Origin: Carposina sasakii
Taxonomy: Eukaryota > Arthropoda > Insecta > Lepidoptera > Carposinidae
NCBI GenBank assembly: GCA_014607495.2
Contig: CP053175.1
Coordinates: 1,426,001-1,490,000 of the forward strand
DNA length: 64,000 bases
Direction of reading: 5' to 3'
The notes under the pieces are model-generated. The model was not told the DNA's origin. It did not search any database and was given only the letters and a program-made list of their open reading frames with translations. The position numbers and the translations under genes were made by a program. Shown one piece after another: positions 30,963-41,871 of this stretch. Each line of letters opens with the position of its first letter. Positions within the stretch are counted from its first letter, which is position 1.

Positions 30963-31028
30963 TCACTGATCACGATATTCACGTGGCTGCAGGATCTCCT
31001 TCGTGATCCTGCAGTTCTGGGCGCTCCA
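30963..31028 (-). repeat. R210 fragment, reverse
   Basis: TCACTGATCACGATATTCAC, GTGGCTGCAGGATCTCCTTC and GATCCTGCAGTTCTGG match the middle of R210. Confidence 0.6.
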
Positions 31029-31049
31029 CTATAGGACACAGCATCGAAG

Positions 31050-31268
31050 TAGATATCTCCGACCGTATTTCGGCCAAGGCGACCAATCTCTACGGAGATT
31101 GGCCAGGTACGCAGGAGATATTATAGTGCACAAGTATGTGCGCAAACACAGATGCACTCTCTATTCCGTTACTCTCATAGTCCGATGGGACGGAAAGCCG
31201 ACACGACCGGAGAGAGATCAGGCGCAGGACCAAAGTTTTACGTGCTTTCCGAGACACGAGCTAAGTGA
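31050..31268 (+). repeat. P-family repeat
   Basis: GACCGTATTTCGGCCAAGGC, GCACAAGTATGTGCGCAAAC, ACTCTCATAGTCCGATGGGA and GAGAGAGATCAGGCGCAGGA. The first half recurs at 49735-49855. It is a moderately conserved repeat, class unknown. Confidence 0.65.
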
Positions 31269-31276
31269 CAATTAAA

Positions 31277-31374
31277 TCAGTGGTAAGAGCGCTGGCACGG
31301 AATGCAGAGGTCGTGGGTTCGATTCCCACCCGGGTGAGGAATTTTTTCCATTTCTTTATTAATAATTTTATAAT
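31277..31374 (+). repeat. SINE-A tRNA-like unit, first of two identical copies
   Basis: 98 bp, identical to 31593-31690. It has an A-box-like TCAGTGGTAAGAGCG, the B box GGTTCGATTCC, then AGGAATTTTTTCC. The T6 run lies about seven bases after the tRNA-like fold, where a Pol III terminator would sit. The 5' acceptor strand is missing here; the preceding bases are unrelated. Confidence 0.8.
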
Positions 31375-31576
31375 ATATAATATCTTGACTTAGATAAAAA
31401 CACTTCTCCATAGTATAATCCGTTAGGATATGGTTGATCGTTTCATCATTAAAACATTGTGCTGAGGGATTCAGCTTTGTTTGCCGAGATTTGGCTTATG
31501 TATAGCTATCGGGATGAAAAAATAACGTTTCCAATAATGTAATTTAAAAAAGAGATGGTAAAATTCGTCATCCGAG
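31375..31576 (+). repeat. SINE-A-associated body between the two tRNA-like units
   Basis: TCCGTTAGGATATGGTTGAT, GTGCTGAGGGATTCAGC, TTGTTTGCCGAGATTTGGC and ATGAAAAAATAACG also occur next to the tRNA-like unit at 47430-47715. So the body and the tRNA-like unit form one repeat. Confidence 0.7.
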
Positions 31577-31852
31577 TAATTGACCCGGTGGCTCAGTGGT
31601 AAGAGCGCTGGCACGGAATGCAGAGGTCGTGGGTTCGATTCCCACCCGGGTGAGGAATTTTTTCCATTTCTTTATTAATAATTTTATAATTAAATAAGTG
31701 TAAATAAATTAATAAAAGTAAATAAGTGGCTTGCTGGAAGAGATCTCTGGTAGAGATAAGCTTGCCATTGTACATGCATCTCTTCTTTAATGTTGTATGC
31801 CATATTTCTTTTTGTGTATGTGCAATAAAGAATAAAGAATAAAGAATTTTTG
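31577..31852 (+). mobile_element. SINE-A with tRNA-like head and (AATAAAG)n LINE tail
   Basis: The head is GACCCGGTGGCTCAGTGG...GGTTCGATTCC...CCCGGGTGAGG. Its ACCCGG and CCGGGT ends can pair as an acceptor stem. From 31727 it carries GGCTTGCTGGAAGAGATCTC through AATAAAGAATAAAGAATAAA, the same tail as LINE-h at 51862-52147. The anticodon stem is poor, so this is not a functional tRNA gene. Confidence 0.8.
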
Positions 31853-31883
31853 TAAAATCTGTACATGAAATAAATTCATTGGT

Positions 31884-31962
31884 ACAGGCCCGTAACTGGG
31901 ATCGAACTTACGCCTCCCGCTTAGAAGGTGCACGTCTTAACCACTGGGCTATCACCGAAGTA
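31884..31962 (-). repeat. tRNA-like SINE head, another family
   Basis: On the minus strand: GGTGATAGCCCAGTGGTTAA (A box), then AAGGTGCACC, then GTAAGTTCGATCCCAG (B box) and TTACGGGCC. The ends match a tRNA-derived head, with no body recognised. Confidence 0.6.
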
Positions 31963-32414
31963 GATATATTGTATGACTTAATACGCGTGGGCTGTGTTAC
32001 TCGTATTCTGATGTACTTAGATATTTTATATGCTATATACCTGTCAAGTTCCCATTCCTTTCTGTCACCCCGTTTTGTTACATAAAAGGGACAAATGGGA
32101 AAAAGTGTGATCTGCCCCCCAATTAGTAATTAAAAGGGGAACCGTTGAGACTATTGTCCTTCTGTTCCTATTTTATAGGGGTCGAAATATGGAGACAAAT
32201 AGGACTATTCCTATGTAATAAAGCTCAATACAGACATACATGGTCTAAACCTGACCTCATAACCACAACTGACATATTTATAACTAAGTTACGTTTCAAT
32301 CACGTTGCCGTCCAATTACCGTCACGTTACGCGTCCGTAACGTGGGAACCGCAAATCGACCGCAATGTCTGTTAGCCGAATGAATAGATTACCTAGCTGG
32401 ACCTACGATCTAAT

Positions 32415-32515
32415 GTAGGGTGTAACCAAAGTTATATCAAAACAGCTAACTATAGAGAACCTACTCGTATTTACAAAATTTGCGACAAAAAGTCTAATGT
32501 TTATATTTCCAGATA
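32415..32515 (+). repeat. FB-1 left arm, degenerate
   Basis: AGGGTGTAACCAAAGTTATA, CTAACTATAGAGAACCTACT and ACAAAATTTGCGACAAAAAG resemble the FB-1 left arm with many changes. A possible FB-6 scrap (TTTCTGTCACCCCGTTTTG) lies near 32058. Confidence 0.55.
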
Positions 32516-32552
32516 CCTATTACGGGTTTCCAAAAGTTTGAAAGTCCATATT

Positions 32553-32690
32553 TAACATAGCGGGCTCAGTAATAGATCAGGGACAGGTTGCTAGCTCGTT
32601 GCCTGTGAGAGAGCACGGAAGGAGATGCAGTTGATGTTTTCTCATCTATGATCTGTGTGTATTCTAGTGAAGCACCGCATCAGCACAGAA
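32553..32690 (+). repeat. R210 repeat, 3' part
   Basis: TTAACATAGCGGGCTCAG, AGGTTGCTAGCTCGTTGCC, GCACGGAAGGAGATGCAG and GCACCGCATCAGCACAG are present, with a 21-bp extra segment after GATGTTTTCTC. Confidence 0.65.
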
Positions 32691-32759
32691 ACAATGGTTC
32701 ACGAATCATAAAAAGGTCTGATTAATTTCAATTCTCCAGTATTAGGTGATTTAACCGTA

Positions 32760-32850
32760 ATAGTAAGCGAAATGCTATATACAAGGCTATAGTAAACCTA
32801 TGCACAAAAATTTAAACCAGAAATCAAATTTTTAATTGTATGAATGAACA
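32760..32850 (+). repeat. FB-1 left arm, degenerate
   Basis: TAGTAAGCGAAATGCTATA, CTATAGTAAACCTATGCACA and AATTGTATGAATGAACA correspond to FB-1, heavily decayed. Confidence 0.45.
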
Positions 32851-33169
32851 CTCATGTAAGAAGAATATATTCTTATTCATATAAACGTTTAAAACAAAAG
32901 CTTGTTTGCAACCAATTCCTAAATTACCCTATTGCATCACAACAATTAAACAGCGCAAAAGCTAAACCTCATCTCAAACTACCTACTACACTACTACCTA
33001 GAGTAGTACAGTAACTACTGGTAGTTATGTAGTCAAGCGCGAAATGGCTCTAATAGCGCATGGGATAAGGACGTGCGCTTTATCGTGTCTGTGTACTCCC
33101 TATAAGTCGGGACTAAAACAGTTGCATATCTGATAGATTACTTTTAAATTTTATATACTTAGAACCAGA

Positions 33170-33345
33170 GACCCGCCCCGGCTTCGTACGAGTACAATGC
33201 AAAATGCTGATATTTAAACATATAAACCTTCCTCTTGAAGTGATTCTATTTATTTAAAAAAAGATATTGAAATCCGTTGTTTAGTTTATAATCTAAGCAT
33301 ACATAGGGACACATAGAAAGCAGGCAGCAACTTTGTTTTTATACC
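33170..33345 (-). repeat. HEL-2-type repeat, reverse
   Basis: GACCCGCCCCGGCTTCG, ATATAAACCTTCCTCTTGAA and AAATCCGTTGTTTAG, TAAGCATACATAGGGACAC. It shares order and content with 58450-58612. Confidence 0.6.
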
Positions 33346-33359
33346 TACTATGTTATAAG

Positions 33360-33418
33360 AGTCACCACGCTGGTTGGTGACCGCAGTGTGACTTTCAGAC
33401 TATATTGTTAACATGGAT
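33360..33418 (-). repeat. SINE-B internal fragment
   Basis: GTCACCACGCTGGTTGGTGA and CGCAGTGTGACTTTCAGACT match the middle of the reversed SINE-B at 26455-26510. Confidence 0.55.
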
Positions 33419-33439
33419 GGCCAATAGGGCCTACATACA

Positions 33440-33530
33440 CAGAGTGTAATAAAGGGGATTTTTAAGCAAATACTATAAAAATAGCCCTCAACAGATAACC
33501 TGTACACAATATTTGAGACTCGCAATCGTA
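33440..33530 (+). repeat. FB-1 left arm, degenerate
   Basis: CAGAGTGTAATAAAGGGG, ATAGCCCTCAACAGATAACC and ATATTTGAGACTCGCAATCG. Confidence 0.55.
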
Positions 33531-34364
33531 CTTAAAACAAGAAAGAGGGAAAATACTATTCAATATGGCAGTGACACTCGTAGCCACATTCCTAAAGTAC
33601 TGAGAAATGTTCGTTCATACCATATTCAAAATAAACATAGATTTTCTTGTGGTCTTTTGTGATGAATATCCGAATGCAAAATATCCCAATTTTTCATACA
33701 ACAAGTGTACCTCAGTAAAGCACAACGCAAGTGTACTCCAAGGGTAAGAAGATAGTGGGATAAAGGGAGGATGAGGCTCGCTTTTTGTTGCTAATAGCTT
33801 GTTGTTGCATTATTGTTCAGAAACCGTCGAAAAAACATAATAGTTACGGGTAAATGTCCGCATTACTTTGCTGGTATAAGTCTAGAGATTTTTAAGGTGA
33901 AAATAAACGTAGAAGCTAGGCCATTTAGGTACTTTTGAGATAAATTTACCTTCAAATGTAAAAAAACGAAGTCACCCAAATGTTGAATCATATTATGTTT
34001 TGTGATTTGTGACTACCATCTTTCAAAATGGTAACAGAACTTATATAAACAACACTAAATACTTATATATCTTATAATAACAATAAAATCTATATCCATA
34101 CCCGCGCCCTAGACCTTACCCCATTATATTACAGAACAATACAAAAACAAACATGGCCGTAACAAATAAATAATTCCACAAGTTACGCAATTCAAAAACG
34201 CTTATAGAAGGCGAAAGCGAGAAAAACTATGTATTCAAAGTGATGAATTTAGTTTCCCATAACAGGTACATTATTTATTTAGAAACAAGTAAATAAAATA
34301 TCACTTACTACGTAGTTTGTTCTATACCATGTCCTATTTTTTCAACGCAACCAACAACGGTCGT
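33531..34364. other. Unassigned intron sequence
   Basis: No exon or repeat family was recognised. Confidence 0.4.
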
Positions 34365-34513
34365 CGGCCCCCTGATTACGTAAAAGCAAAACAACAAAGC
34401 CGAAGCCGGGCGATCGCGATAATTGAGAGTGTCTTGCGCGCACGCACACACTCTCAATCATCGCGATCGGGCTGCTTCGGCTTTGCTATAGCTTTTACGT
34501 AATCAGGGGGCCG
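34365..34513. mobile_element. FB-4 foldback element
   Basis: 149 bp. The ends CGGCCCCCTGATTACG and CGTAATCAGGGGGCCG are exact inverted repeats, followed by TAAAAGC and its complement. Inner arms ATCGCGATAATTGAGAGTGT and ACACTCTCAATCATCGCGAT also pair. Deleted relatives are at 52818 and 62716. Confidence 0.88.
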
Positions 34514-34972
34514 ATAGCTTTTCTCAAGGATAAATTTGGTGCTGAAATTATCTAAAACTTGATCACTACATATAGAGCCGGCATCAAATTTATTTATTTG
34601 TAAACAAGTAAATAACATAACACTCACTTCATAGCTCACGGATATACAAACATCCGTAGCGACTTTTAAACTTTTATTATTCGAAGTGCATTATATTCAA
34701 AATGTGTTTTCACAAAGTCTAGAAAATTCTCACCTTTGCTCAACAATACTATCTATTCACGGCGATCTAAAGGAGAATTTTCTCTGCATTTTCCTCGACA
34801 CTGTTTCCATTGTAAGTATACCTATATAAAGTAGTTTAAAAGTTGATCCGTTTCGATGTAATTGAAATGGAGCGAAGTGAGATACTGCCGGAGTTTTTAT
34901 GCCCGTCTCTCTGAAGTACCTACCTGACTGAGTTAGGTTTAGTCTGTCGATTAAAATATATATACATATACA

Positions 34973-35012
34973 CACGGCTATGTTTGCAAAATGGGGTAGC
35001 CATAACTGCAGA
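34973..35012 (+). repeat. R210 start fragment
   Basis: ACGGCTATGTTTGCAAAATG and GGGTAGCCATAACTGCAG. Confidence 0.5.
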
Positions 35013-35023
35013 TATAGACAGAC

Positions 35024-35165
35024 AGATATTAATTATTTCTCATGAAAAATCTTGTTTACAAGCGTTCCCGGAAACTCCTCATCGTCTCGATAATTTTTCT
35101 CCATGGAAGCATACCTGGAAAGTGTCTGGTTTCCAAAATATTAGGGTCCAAAGTTGAGTAAATAG
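35024..35165 (-). repeat. FB-3 fragment
   Basis: TTAATTATTTCTCATGAAAA, CTCCATGGAAGCATACCTGG, GAAAGTGTCTGG and CCAAAATATTAGGGTCCAAA match the interior of FB-3 at 4330-4480 in a rearranged order. Confidence 0.5.
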
Positions 35166-35550
35166 ACTGCATTTTATATATATATATATATAATACTTGT
35201 CATAAAACTACTGTCTAAGCTGTTGTTAGCGATTATCTAGTTAGTCATCTGTCTGTAACTAACTTACAACTACGCTACGTGCTGTTGCAGCGAACTGCAA
35301 TGAAGTGACTGCGTACAGGAGCGCAGTAACGAAGTTGTCTTTAGTGATGGGTACGTTATACAAGATAACGATAAATAACATGTACACCTATAAATTTATC
35401 GGAAAGGTTAATAAAAATCGCTAAGCTGTTCACTAAACTGTCACATTCCCACAACGTGGGACTCAAAAGGCTGAAGTAGTGAAAGAAAGAAATTATTTAT
35501 TCAGCATTCAAATGAAAAGTGGGTGTTTAACTATTTACAGTGTGAGAATT

Positions 35551-35615
35551 TTCCTAAGTCGACTGTTACGACATGCACGGAAGAAGATGCTGATGATACA
35601 TTCTAGTGAAGTCTA
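35551..35615 (+). repeat. R210 3' fragment
   Basis: CTAAGTCGACTGTTACGACA, TGCACGGAAGAAGATGCTGA and ACATTCTAGTGAAGTC. Confidence 0.55.
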
Positions 35616-35827
35616 AATACTAAAATATCAACAAAAAAAGATCGATTATTTCACATAGTTATCGATATTTGTTCCCATGCCTAGTGACATATTGCAGTCT
35701 AGTTACTGCAAGTTATTCTTGTTATCGTACAACGGCTCGATACACAATAAATTAATTGTGATGTTGTTAAATAAAACTTTACTCTATGCACATAAATGTT
35801 AGTAAAAATTTTACGAGTGCGAGTAAG

Positions 35828-35935
35828 AGCAGTTTTTTCAAACTGTCAGCTAGCCTCTCTGAAGAGTTGATACTGTCTCTATCTTTATCAGGTTTTAGAG
35901 AAAGACAGCATTAATTTTATCCTTTCGGTGCTAAA
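35828..35935 (+). repeat. Q-family repeat
   Basis: CAAACTGTCAGCTAGCCTCT, AGAGTTGATACTGTCTCT and AGAAAGACAGCATTAATTTT. The second copy is at 42627-42722. The GATGCTGTCTCT and its mirrored AGAGACAGCATC suggest a small foldback. Confidence 0.55.
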
Positions 35936-36167
35936 TCCTACTAATAAGTTAAATGTAATGATTTATTTATTTCATTATTCAATTACAAAATTTTAAACTA
36001 GGTAGATACAATGTCCCACAAAACTGCTTGCGCCGTTTGACTGTGGGGTCCATGAGTAAGTAGGTACTATGATTTAATTATTCTATTCAAATCTAAATAA
36101 TGTATTCGACATGAAAGAACACACAAACTTATTTGTCGATTGTCATTTTTCTATATGATACTTTCTA

Positions 36168-37444
36168 CGAGGGCGGCACTGAAAGTTTCGGGAATCCGGG
36201 AAGTGATACAACATTTTTAGTGGAAAAGATATTTATTGTTTTTCGAAGTATTCTCCCTGAATACTTGACATATTTTTCCATTTGATAAAACCAATTTTTA
36301 AAGCATTCATTCCATTCAGAGAAGTTGGGGTGTCCAAAATGGCCGTTTTGTAGGCGTCTACGGCTTCTTCAGATGAGGAAAATCTTTGACCACACAATTT
36401 GTTCTTAATTTTGGGGAAAGTATAAAAATCATTAGGGCTTAAGTCAGGACTATACGGCGGATGATCTAATAATTCAATGTATTCTTGCTCCAAAAACTCT
36501 TTTGTCCTGTGGGCGGTATGAGAGCTCGCATTGTCGTGATGGAGGATGATGCGTCGGTTGCAGTTCTCTTTACGAAATTCAGAGACCACCTGCAGTAAAC
36601 AAATTATCATCAAGGTATCATTCTTAATTGACCGTTCTTTGTCCCTCAAGAGGAATAGTGGCAACATGACCGGTTTTGGAGACAAACGTGGCCACCATTT
36701 CTTTTGCAACGCTCCGTGTACGAACAACTTTTGTTGGCTTCAACTCATTTTCGAACACCCATACTCGTGACTTGTTTTTTATTTCGGGTTCGTATGCATA
36801 TATCCGGGATTCGTCACCTAATACCACGCTGTATACAGCATTTGAAGATCCTCCGTGGAATCTCTCGAGAGTTCTGACGCACTAAGTGACGCGAGCCACT
36901 TTTTCCATCCATCGGGAAAGCATTTTTTTTTACACCTAAATGTTTATGCAAGATTATTTGTATTTGACTCATGCCAATGTTCAAAGTTGCCTGAATTTCC
37001 CGATATGTCACATATCGATCTTCCTCAACCAGCTCACGCACGGTATCAACGTTATCTTGGGTGACTGCAGTTTTTGGGCGACCTTGACGGGGATCGTCAC
37101 AGAGCTTGACACGTCCACGTTGAAATTCCGCAAACCAGCGATAAATTGTGGTTTGAGATGGGGCTTCATCACCAAACGCAGAAAGCTCCGATCAACGCAT
37201 TGTTTTGATATTAAACCACTTCTAAAGTCATAATAAATCATTGCTCTTGAATTTTCTCGAGTCAATTCCATTTTCACGCTGACTTCATCAGTTTAACAAG
37301 AGCTTGAGAAAGACTGGGTTCTTTTTTTAAAAATATTTAAACGGTATTCGATAAACAAAACCAAGAAGTTTTCGATTAATAAGACTTTATTATGCCAGCA
37401 ACAATGGAAATATTCCATTCCCGTTACTTTTAGTGCAGCCTAGG
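36168..37444 (-). mobile_element. mariner element with both ends
   Basis: About 1.28 kb, the normal mariner length, between TA dinucleotides (36166-36167 and 37445-37446). The left end CGAGGGCGGCACTGAAAGTT and the right end AACTTTCAGTGCCGCCCTCG-like sequence form inverted repeats of about 30 bp with several mismatches. The transposase gene reads on the minus strand, the same sense as the host gene. Confidence 0.9.
36233..37277 (-). pseudogene. mariner transposase, frameshifted
   Basis: Four overlapping frames together cover the transposase: the N-terminal MKMELTRENSRAMIYYDF part (from 37277), the helix-turn-helix region with VTYREIQATLNIGMSQIQII (to 36814), the first catalytic Asp in GDES (near 36815), and the C-terminal part with HHDNASSH and PPYSPDLSPNDF. 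Exactly 34 residues separate the second and third catalytic Asp, the D34D signature of mariner. At least three frameshifts divide these pieces, so the copy cannot make active enzyme. Confidence 0.92.
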
Positions 37445-37446
37445 TA

Positions 37447-38095
37447 TGTTCCCACGCTAAAATTTTATAATGATATTTATAAATAATAAAGTACCAAAAG
37501 ATACCAAGGCTATGAATTAAGTTAATTGTTCAAGACAAAATTTAAATTTAAGACAAATATTGAATTAGGCGTCACTAGTTATGATTGTTAAGGACAGGCC
37601 TATTACAAATATGCCCTTATTAACTTAAAACCTTATCTTCAAAACTCAACATTTTTACTACCTGGAAATTTACAGTTAACTACCGGTAATTTAATAATTG
37701 AATTTAATACCCCCGAGGAGTAAATTGGAAGCGGAACCCTAATAAAAGGTGGCAAAATTTTATATTCCCTTAAAAGGAGAAATTTTAAATTATCTGACTC
37801 TTTACCTAGATAATTATAGTTGCTTATAGTTGATAGGAGAATTCAAACTTTTTAGTAATAAAATCTTGGCAGGGGGAGGCCTACGAGTGGAGCTACTTAT
37901 GAAGATGAAGATAATTGTGTTAAGTGGTGAAATTATATTTTAATGTCGAAGTAAGATGGTTATAGTGGAAGATAGACATGATACGGACGGATAATAGGGA
38001 TGAATGAAAGAAGGTACCTACATATTGCACCGACCAAATGATTACAGGAAGAAGAAGTGTAATTATATGTTGCTTAAATAAGAGGTATGGTTGTT
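37447..38095. other. Unassigned intron sequence
   Basis: No exon or named repeat was recognised. Confidence 0.4.
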
Positions 38096-38595
38096 GTGGC
38101 CAAATCTCTTATATAGTGGACCGTCGCCACATACCAGATTCCACCTCAAGTGCCTCCGATTCCGTCCGCATAATACCGTGACTGCAGACTTAATGCAAGC
38201 TTCGGTGGTGCGGTCATGTGTCTCGTATGGCGGAGGAGAGATGTCGATCTTCTTTTCTGAACTCCTCAGATACAAAGATGTTCCGAAAAGAGATAGAAGA
38301 ATGCGATCCATCTAAATGGGAAGTTTTGGCAGCACAACGACCAGATGGCGCAGGACGGTATAAAGCAAGTCGAGTTCGAGGAGCAGCGTCAGCTACCACG
38401 CTAAATTACTATTATGTATTAATTCGTGTTTTTATTATTATTATTATTTTTTATCAGTTTTTTTTTTTTACATATGTCTATCAATACTGTTTTTTCTGTT
38501 TGTTCGTTTTGTCTACTTTTTATTTTATTTTACCTATACACTTGACCTTGGTTTTCTGTCGTCAACGTTCCCGTGTAAATAAATAAATAAAAATA
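38096..38595 (+). pseudogene. LINE-g C-terminal remnant with (TAAA)n tail
   Basis: Pieces in different plus-strand frames resemble a LINE polyprotein end: RPHNTVTADLMQASVV, then RWCGHVSRMAEE, then LLRYKDVPKRD and ECDPSKWEVLAAQRP. Several frameshifts separate them. A T-rich 3' region and a GTGTAAATAAATAAATAAA tail follow. Confidence 0.65.
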
Positions 38596-38609
38596 AATAA
38601 ACGTGATGA

Positions 38610-39130
38610 ACTACGTCCTCCTGAATCTCCTCATGGCGCACACCTGTCCTCTGTGTGCGCGGGCGTTCACGATCATTAAATTAAGCCATCTCCATGGAAG
38701 CTTAGTAATACCTGGGAAGTGGTCGTGTCTGGTCATCATTATCATTCCCAAGTAAAGTTTAGCCTTGTCCTTTTTCTCTTTCTCGCCTATTTAATATGCA
38801 TATAAAGACAATATTATGCCTCCTAAACTTCGTCCAAAGCAATATATATTTGAGTAAAATTTTACTTTAAATAGACTGCGTTAAAAAAAAATTTCTGCAT
38901 AAATGTTCATTGACGCGCGTAGCAAGATTTTTTCACGAGAAATAATTAATATGTTTCTATGAAAAAACTAGCATAAACACTAGACACTATAAATTTCGCC
39001 CGATCAAGTAATAAAAATATTTTTTCAAAAAAATTTACATCGTTTCCAAGCATTTTTTTTGGCATAAATTTACTTTATTTCATGTATAGAGTACGTACCC
39101 TTCGTTAAGGGTGGCAACGAAAAAACACCC
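38610..39130 (-). mobile_element. FB-3 copy, reverse, with an internal insertion
   Basis: The right end reads CCTTCGTTAAGGGTGGCAAC then GAAAAAACACCCT, the mirror of the FB-3 left end. ATTTCGCCCGATCAAGTAAT and TTTTTTCACGAGAAATAATT follow FB-3 order. About 125 bp at 38743-38868 is unrelated insert. Confidence 0.65.
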
Positions 39131-39168
39131 TTTCTACATAAACACTGTTATGTTCTAAAATTAAAATT

Positions 39169-39284
39169 ATTATGTTCCCAAAAATAGAACTGCAGGATCA
39201 TGAAGGAGATAGAACCATGTTTAGTAAAGCGGTCAGTGACAACTAGCTAGCTTTAATCTAGTGAAGCCCCGCATCAGCACAGGA
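39169..39284 (+). repeat. R210 repeat, deleted copy
   Basis: TTATGTTCCCAAAAATAGAA, GGATCATGAAGGAGATAG, CAGTGACAACTAGCTAGC and GCCCCGCATCAGCACAGG. Confidence 0.65.
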
Positions 39285-39949
39285 TAATAGCTAACTTATT
39301 ATGTTAGTACAACAGCTAAGCTTTACGGAGCTAAGTGACCTCTGTCGGTGACCCTAAGCCCTCAACAAGTATGACACAAGTACAAACCGGACAATAATGG
39401 ACGTACAAATCCCGTCCGAGCTACTGAGAGTGGGAAATATTTGAAGTTGAGACACTTTTGTACAACTAGAAAACTGTTAAAAGAAAAATATATCTAAAAT
39501 TGTCTCTCTATCTGTTCTAAGCCGGACTAAGTCGGCGAACTAGCACACATGCTATTTTGCTTTTTATGACATAAATAGAATAGAAAGAGAAAGAGATGTA
39601 ATTTAAAATTAATCCGAGGAAACAGTTTAAATTAATTAATGTTTAAGTAATATCTTATTAATTAAAGTCATACATATCCCATATCACAATGATGCTAACG
39701 AGTGAATCAAAGTTAGTTACGTCTCTCTTTTAGGTAGAAATGGTATTTACATTGTCAGAATCAAACTTTTTCAAGCTACAAATCGAAATTGCCCCAAGTC
39801 CGCACTCAGCGCAGTCTAACCACGTGCTAGTATTTAGACACACAATGGCTTATCTTTAATATTTCAGCGCAAAGTGATTTATGTACACCCGATGACGACG
39901 TGGAAACGCGACAAGGTAGCTATGAAGCTGGTACATAGAGGATATGCGT
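39285..39949. other. Unassigned intron sequence
   Basis: No recognised feature. Confidence 0.4.
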
Positions 39950-39959
39950 GTGTTGTTTC

Positions 39960-40140
39960 GACCTAGTCTTCACAGCAATGCCATTCTTTCGCACTAGCGT
40001 TCGTCGAAGAAGTATTTTGTCGCAGCACATTTATCGCACTACCTTTCCTTCGTACTATCAATAATCGCACAAGCAAATCTGTCGACTAACAGTTCGTCGT
40101 AACTACGTTCTTTCGAACGTCAATTCTTCGCACTTTTGCA
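39960..40140. repeat. TTCGCAC / TCGTCGAA motif cluster
   Basis: Short related words recur: TTTCGCACTAGC, TTCGTCGAAGAAG, TTATCGCACTACC, TTCGTCGTAAC, CTTTCGAACGTC and TTCTTCGCAC. This looks like a decayed tandem or foldback element built from TTCG words. Confidence 0.5.
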
Positions 40141-40183
40141 TTTCGAAGTTCAGTTACGGACTCAAGGAATATGCAGTAACTGT

Positions 40184-40298
40184 AGGGTAAGCATGGACCT
40201 TTTGACACGCCGTAACGCTATCGACTCGCAAGCAAAATCTATGACATATGACAGTGTGACGATAGCGTTACGGACTATCGACAGGTTCGTGCTTGCCA
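40184..40298 (+). mobile_element. FB-5 second copy
   Basis: AGGGTAAGCATGGACCTTTT, CGTAACGCTATCGACTCGC, GACGATAGCGTTACGGACTA and GGTTCGTGCTTGCC match FB-5 at 7725. Confidence 0.8.
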
Positions 40299-40381
40299 TA
40301 CTAATGTAACAACCTGCAAGCGTAGTATGAGATGAAAGTGTCATAACATACTATGCACATTGGATGTATTCCCAAAATATC

Positions 40382-40482
40382 ACCTGAGCGAAAGCCCCTG
40401 AGTTTCTCAAAACGACTCATACGACATGAACAGAACGAGACGCGGCTGATATAGTCTAGTGAAGCCGTGCATTAGCACGGGA
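40382..40482 (+). repeat. R210 3' part
   Basis: CTGAGCGAAAGCCCCTGAG, CGACTCATACGACATGAAC and GAAGCCGTGCATTAGCACGG. Confidence 0.6.
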
Positions 40483-40803
40483 CTAGAACAGATGTAGTAA
40501 ACGTCAAATTCACAAACAAATCATTATCTAGACAAGTGTATATGTATATATAGCGCTATATGAACCAAGCACTGGCTAACATTTACCTCCAACTAGTCTA
40601 CCATTCCGCGCGAATAACGACATTATTTACAAACAAAAGTTACAGCCACCTCCCATTTGTACTTCGTGCATGTTCCTGTCATGTTTACAAAACGCGTGTA
40701 CAAATAATGCTATTTTATTTATAATGCCCCCTTTTTTCATGATAAAAAGGGCCAAGAGGGCTCTGGACACACCATTAATAATTCTATTTAGATTTTTTAA
40801 TTT

Positions 40804-40962
40804 TCCCCTGCTGATGCGAAGGGTTTCACTAGAATACATCAGCTGCATGTCGTAAGAGTCAACTAAGGAATTTTTATGTAGCATAGTTCTCTCAGGCGAT
40901 GAGATAGCAGTTTTTTACTGAACTTTACCTTCTGATCCCGATGTGCGAAACGTGACTGTTAA
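40804..40962 (-). repeat. R210 copy, reverse
   Basis: CCCCTGCTGATGCGAAGGG, GCATGTCGTAAGAGTC, TTCTCTCAGGCGATGAGATA and GAAACGTGACTGTT. Confidence 0.7.
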
Positions 40963-41871
40963 AACTATAATTTTGTTTCTCCCTCTTTTAATCGTCCTAT
41001 CCTTTTTTCTCGTCGCGGACACTGGCCACGTGTGCTTTCGCCCGGCCATGCTTGACGCTAGTAGCAGTTACCCAATCACCGCGGCCCCGACCTCTCGCTC
41101 GACAAGTGAAATTTCGTGTGTGACAAACGGATCTACCCAATTAAGAGTGCCAGTACCCTAAAAGGGACTATAGTGAACTGTGACCCTAAAGCCTACGAGA
41201 TTCCGCGCAGAAGAAGAAGGAACACGGAGTCTACAAGATACTTTGACCTACCTATTTTTACCTCGCGGTCCCCCAGCACCTAAATCCCTAAACAGTGACT
41301 ATAGGATCTCCATCGCGATTACAGATAGTCCATTTTTGGGTATGTAGTTGGGTTTGTTAGTATGTTATTTACGAACAAGTATTTTTTACGAACAAGGAAT
41401 ATGCTCGCACCAAATAAGCATTGGACCTTTATTATAGCTAATACTAAATTACACCTTATACACATTTATAGAAGGATCCATCTTGGTAGAATAGTTAGTA
41501 CCTACTCGTACCTAATGTATCAAACTAATTTCTCTGTTAAAAACATTTAGCTAACTTACTTTTAAACTAAAAACGGCAAAACGACTTTTAACTGAGCATT
41601 TAACACGTTTAACGTCCGTGCAGTGCGGCGGTCGCATACCGAATAACTCTTGCGTTCGCAGTTTAAATTACATTTTTTATTCCCTTTCTTGTCTGGTGCC
41701 GGCAAAGGGAAATTCGTAAACAGCCTATTTGGCATAATGGGTGCACTTCATAAAATGGTGTAAGCTGAATTTGATGAAGTTAATTCATGCTAGGTTTTCT
41801 TTTTAACAGGTTAAGCCGATATTATTTTATACGAATAGTCTTAATAGTCAAACATAGCTATTATAAATAAA
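40963..41871. other. Unassigned intron sequence with a GC-rich patch
   Basis: 41020-41160 is GC-rich and keeps a plus-strand frame from 40943, which begins inside the R210 copy and looks like a signal peptide by composition. I reject it as a gene because its start belongs to a repeat. The patch may be part of an unrecognised repeat. Confidence 0.35.

Noticed and set aside
31577..31650. A genuine tRNA gene
   Set aside because: The acceptor and T arms fold and the boxes are good, but the anticodon stem pairs badly, no U33-anticodon arrangement fits, and the sequence is repeated as part of a larger repeat.
40943..41161. 72-codon frame with a signal-peptide-like N-terminus
   Set aside because: Its start lies inside an R210 repeat copy, and no mature domain, splice or family support is visible.
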